Assembly: GCA_002453165.1 (NCBI GenBank) | Contig: DKGH01000230.1 | Coordinates: forward strand, 1 to 8,693 | Origin: Verrucomicrobia bacterium UBA6775 | GTDB lineage: Bacteria > Verrucomicrobiota > Verrucomicrobiia > Limisphaerales > UBA1096 | Length of the DNA: 8,693 nucleotides | Reading direction: 5' to 3' | Shown here: in pieces, positions 6,151-8,693 of the stretch | Position numbering within the stretch: position 1 is the first letter of the stretch | Layout of the letters: each line of letters begins with the position of its first letter | The notes under the pieces: generated by a model | What the model was told of the DNA's origin: nothing | Seen by the model: only the letters and a program-made list of their open reading frames with translations | The model's database searches: none | Made by a program: the position numbers and the translations under genes

Positions 6151-7305
6151 TTACTTGAGTGTGGAAAGAAACTCGTCGTTGGTCTTGAACTTGGCCAAGG
6201 CCTGTTTGATCGTCTCCATCGCGTCGATCGGGTTCATGTCCGTCATCGTACGGCGAAGCTTGTGGATCGCGTCCAGATGTTGGGCTGGAAACAGTTTTTC
6301 CTCCTTCCGCGTGCCGCTCTTGGGGATGTCGATCGCGGGGTAGATGCGGCGCTCGGCCAACTTGCGATCGAGCACCAATTCCATGTTACCGGTACCTTTG
6401 AATTCCTGAAAGATGAGTTCATCCATCCGTGAACCGGTGTCGATCAACGCCGTGGCGATGATCGTCAGCGAACCGGACTCCTCAGTCTTGCGGGCCGAGG
6501 CAAAAATCTTCCGGGGAATCTCCAGCGCACGGGCATCGACACCACCGGTCATCGTCCGGCCGGAGCCGCCGTGAACGGAGTTGAACGCACGAGCCACACG
6601 GGTGATGGAGTCGAGCAGCACAAAGACGTCCTTGCCGGACTCGACAAGGCGGCGGCAGCGATCGATCACCAGGCGAGAGAGGCGCACGTGGGTCTCGAGG
6701 TCCTGGTCGTTGGACGAGGCAATCACCTCGGCATCGACCGATCGGGAAAAGTCGGTGACCTCCTCGGGGCGCTCGTCGATCAACAACACAATGGCGTGCA
6801 CGTCCGAATGATTGGTGGTCACGGCGTTGGCGATCTGCTTGAGGATGGTCGTCTTACCGGTGCGCGGCGGTGCCACGATCAGGCCACGGGTGCCCTTGCC
6901 GATTGGCGTGACGAGATCGATGATCCGCGTCTCGAGTACGTCCGGCGTGGTCTCGAGCTTGAATTTTTCGATCGGATCGATCGTGGTGAGATTCTCGAAG
7001 CGCATCACGCTCCCGTATTCCTCAAACGGAATGCCATTAACGCTGATGACCTCCTTGAGCTGTGGGCTGGTGCCGCGGTGGGGCGGCTGCAGTTTGCCTT
7101 CGATCAACGCGCCTTCGCGGATGGCGGTGCGCTTGATCGTGTCCGGGGTCACGAAGATGTCGGACGGCTTGGGCTGGTAATTGTGGTCGGATGACCGGAG
7201 AAAACCGAAGCCCTTGTCGGAAATCTCCAGATAACCGGCTCCGGTTTCCGGAACCTTGATCTGCGGTTTTTTGCGTCTTGGCCGTCTGTTGTTGTTATTA
7301 GCCAT
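6151..7305 (-). CDS. rho: Transcription termination factor Rho (short N-terminus)
   Basis: Rho is the hexameric RNA-dependent ATPase/helicase that loads on untranslated RNA and stops transcription. The protein is 384 residues, shorter than the 419 of E. coli. Residues 1-16 are a basic, Asn/Arg-rich tail (MANNNNRRPRRKK), followed directly by the cold-shock-like primary RNA-binding domain at about 22-95 (GYLEISDKGFGFLRS). The usual helical Rho_N domain of roughly 45 residues is absent. The ATPase core shows Walker A APPRTGKTT (145-153), Walker B VFVLLDSITR with D232, the Q-loop region GSGRTMTGGVDARAL, and the R-loop segment EFKGTGNMEL. I chose the ATG at 7305: upstream codons to 7368 remain open but do not look like Rho. 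No Shine-Dalgarno sequence lies near it; an A/C-rich stretch (AAAAACACACACA) precedes the start, and GGGGAG is about 25 bases away. A strong intrinsic terminator follows the gene. Confidence 0.97.
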   Translation of the reverse strand: MANNNNRRPRRKKPQIKVPETGAGYLEISDKGFGFLRSSDHNYQPKPSDIFVTPDTIKRTAIREGALIEGKLQPPHRGTSPQLKEVISVNGIPFEEYGSVMRFENLTTIDPIEKFKLETTPDVLETRIIDLVTPIGKGTRGLIVAPPRTGKTTILKQIANAVTTNHSDVHAIVLLIDERPEEVTDFSRSVDAEVIASSNDQDLETHVRLSRLVIDRCRRLVESGKDVFVLLDSITRVARAFNSVHGGSGRTMTGGVDARALEIPRKIFASARKTEESGSLTIIATALIDTGSRMDELIFQEFKGTGNMELVLDRKLAERRIYPAIDIPKSGTRKEEKLFPAQHLDAIHKLRRTMTDMNPIDAMETIKQALAKFKTNDEFLSTLK

Positions 7306-7490
7306 TGTGTGTGTTTTTCGTACGGATAACTCCCCTTGTGCACCACGGATAACCGTGTTTTGAAACACTCGGAATCGAACAAAAAAGGGCGAATGTCAGG
7401 AATGACGATCTTGAAATGCCCCCGGCGGAAGAAGCCCGCCGAGCAATTTATCCGCCAAACGCGCCGGAAATGCAACCCCTTTTTTGGGAT
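7306..7490 (-). promoter_or_regulatory. rho leader and upstream region
   Basis: This 185-base gap separates the transporter stop from the rho start and contains no gene. Reading toward rho it holds: a weak sigma70-like pair, TTGCAT (7470-7475) and GATAAA (7447-7452) with a 17-base spacer; a GC-rich hairpin with arms CGGCGG and CCGCCG (7423-7441); a GTGTTT/AAACAC inverted repeat (7355-7368); a CACGG/CCGTG hairpin with a 4-base loop (7344-7357); and two direct copies of GTTATCCGT on the minus strand (7345-7353 and 7322-7330) whose starts are 23 bases apart. The two small hairpins overlap and are mutually exclusive. Rho often regulates its own synthesis in its leader, and this region could serve that role, but the promoter call is weak and no terminator for the transporter is visible. 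Confidence 0.4.
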
Positions 7491-8693
7491 TTACTGTTCG
7501 GCCAAATCGGGAGCCCCGGCTGCCAGCGCCCTGAGTTGCCTGAGGTAAATCCCAGCTGCCAACGTCATGGCCCCGCAAACCATAAATATCTGGAGCAGAC
7601 TAAAACCCAATTGCGTTTTGCAGACATAGTAAATCAGCGAGGCCAGCGCCACGCCCACGAATGAGATGGTGGAACTCAGCGCAATCACCGCTCCCTTTTC
7701 CTTGATGTCGGGACGCTGCTGGACGGTTGTCGCCAGCGGCACGAGGTAAAATCCTCCAAAAAATCCAACGGCAGCAAGGCACGCCGCCATTGACGGGAAC
7801 GTGTCCAACTTTAAAAGCGGTATCAACAAGATGGAAATCATCAGACCGATGACGCCGATCCGGACAAACCCGTACGCGATCTTGTTCCGCGACAGGAAAC
7901 CGGCAAGAAAACAGCCGAACCCAATCCCGCAGGCCAGTGCTCCGTTCATGAAACCGATCTTGATATCTGACAGCTCGAGTTCCTTGCCGTAAAACATCAC
8001 ACAAAACTGCATCAGCGCACCCAGTAACCAGAAAAAGGATTCCCCCATCACGGCCAAAAAGAGAGGTCGATCACGGCGGATGATCTCAAAGCTATTCGCC
8101 AATTCAGGCATCGGGTTTACCCGCATCTGATGATCCGGCGCAGCGGGCTTCACATGGCTGATCCGTGTCGAGCACAACAGCCCCACAACCGACAACCCCA
8201 GCAGCACTAAGCCGGACCAGTGCTGGTTACCCTCAAACTTCTCTTTCAATACTCCGGCAATGACCGTCCCGGCGATGATCGCCATCGTCGTTCCAAACTG
8301 AATGACCCCGTTGCCCCACGACAGGCGCCTCTCAGGCAGTAACTCCGGCAGCAGCCCATACTTAGACGGCCCAAAAAATGCGCTTTGCGTGGAAAGAAGA
8401 AACACCACCACGACCAGCATTGCATCGGAATCAAAAACAAACCCAAGAATCGCCAAAATCATGATCCCCAACTCCGCCACCTTGGTGCTTACCGTCACCG
8501 TTCGTTTGCTGAACCGCGTGGCAAGCTGGCCAGCGAACGCCGAAAAAAGGATAAACGGCACCGCAAACACAAACCCGACCAACGGAGCCCAGTTGTCAGC
8601 AGTCGCCTTACCCAGCACCATCAAAATCACGATAATCTTGAAGGCGTTGTCGTTGAATGCCCCCTGAAACTGCGTCAGGAAGAGGCTCCAGAA
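7491..8693 (-). CDS. LplT-like MFS transporter (partial, 5' end beyond the right edge)
   Basis: This is a polytopic inner-membrane protein of the major facilitator superfamily. The frame is open to the window edge and gives 400 visible residues. An internal GTG at 8630 could be mistaken for the start, but the upstream codons read FWSLFLTQFQGAFNDNAFKI, the hallmark first membrane segment of the LplT/Aas branch, so the true start lies just outside. A second hallmark is FFGPSKYGLLPELLPERR at visible residues 106-123, between the third and fourth membrane segments. About twelve hydrophobic segments can be traced through the chain. LplT flips lysophospholipids inward for re-acylation. Here the C-terminus (LRALAAGAPDLAEQ) ends without the PlsC acyltransferase or AMP-ligase domains fused to it in some relatives. 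The substrate is therefore inferred from family only. It is upstream of rho on the same strand. Confidence 0.88.
   Translation of the reverse strand, partial: FWSLFLTQFQGAFNDNAFKIIVILMVLGKATADNWAPLVGFVFAVPFILFSAFAGQLATRFSKRTVTVSTKVAELGIMILAILGFVFDSDAMLVVVVFLLSTQSAFFGPSKYGLLPELLPERRLSWGNGVIQFGTTMAIIAGTVIAGVLKEKFEGNQHWSGLVLLGLSVVGLLCSTRISHVKPAAPDHQMRVNPMPELANSFEIIRRDRPLFLAVMGESFFWLLGALMQFCVMFYGKELELSDIKIGFMNGALACGIGFGCFLAGFLSRNKIAYGFVRIGVIGLMISILLIPLLKLDTFPSMAACLAAVGFFGGFYLVPLATTVQQRPDIKEKGAVIALSSTISFVGVALASLIYYVCKTQLGFSLLQIFMVCGAMTLAAGIYLRQLRALAAGAPDLAEQ

Noticed and set aside
6571..7194. A 207-codon open frame antisense to rho
   Set aside because: It mirrors the rho coding frame, has no recognisable domain, and rho is certain on the opposite strand.
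7423..7441. GC-rich hairpin considered as a terminator for the transporter gene
   Set aside because: A 6-bp stem with a 7-base loop, but no U-tract follows on the minus strand.
7336..7548. A small open frame on the plus strand across the rho leader
   Set aside because: It runs into the end of the transporter gene on the other strand and has no family resemblance or start signal.
1..8693. Search for a mobile element, CRISPR, toxin-antitoxin or defence system, including around the WYL regulator
   Set aside because: No spaced repeat array, transposase or integrase motif, terminal repeats, or small paired toxin-like genes are present; the WYL regulator has housekeeping neighbours only.

Overview
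The window carries four clearly recognisable protein genes, a fifth (a transporter) that runs off the right edge, and a probable gene start at the left edge. From left to right these are: the first 21 codons of an unidentified gene (minus); pheT, the phenylalanyl-tRNA synthetase beta chain (minus); a secreted TPR protein with a C-terminal redoxin domain (plus); a WYL-domain transcriptional regulator (minus); rho, the transcription termination factor (minus); and an LplT-like MFS transporter (minus). I see no tRNA or rRNA gene, CRISPR array, insertion sequence, integrase or phage gene, and no sharp change in base composition. It reads as ordinary chromosomal housekeeping DNA.

The organism is a GC-rich bacterium. 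Starts mostly lack a Shine-Dalgarno sequence at normal spacing. The large exported TPR-redoxin protein is of a type I associate with Verrucomicrobiota and Planctomycetota, so a verrucomicrobial genome is my best guess. That is inference from gene style, not a phylogenetic placement.

Layout: pheT and the TPR-redoxin gene diverge from a gap of about 115-135 bases. The TPR-redoxin gene and the WYL regulator converge on a 65-base gap holding an inverted repeat. The WYL regulator lies downstream of rho on the same strand but is separated from it by a strong intrinsic terminator, so it probably has its own promoter. The transporter lies upstream of rho on the same strand, with a 185-base leader between them that contains direct repeats and small hairpins. 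The short gene at the left edge starts 7 bases after the pheT stop and is probably cotranscribed with it. Apart from that pair, nothing suggests the genes act in one pathway.

The one signal the genes do not explain is a short palindromic word. CTTGGCCAAG occurs five times, and a 16-base palindrome, GGCCAAGCGCTTGGCC, occurs twice exactly and once with one mismatch. The copies lie in three genes, in different reading frames, and in the space between the rho stop codon and its terminator. This looks like a genome-wide DNA motif (HIP1-like, uptake-signal-like, or a methylation or protein-binding site) rather than a protein-level repeat.
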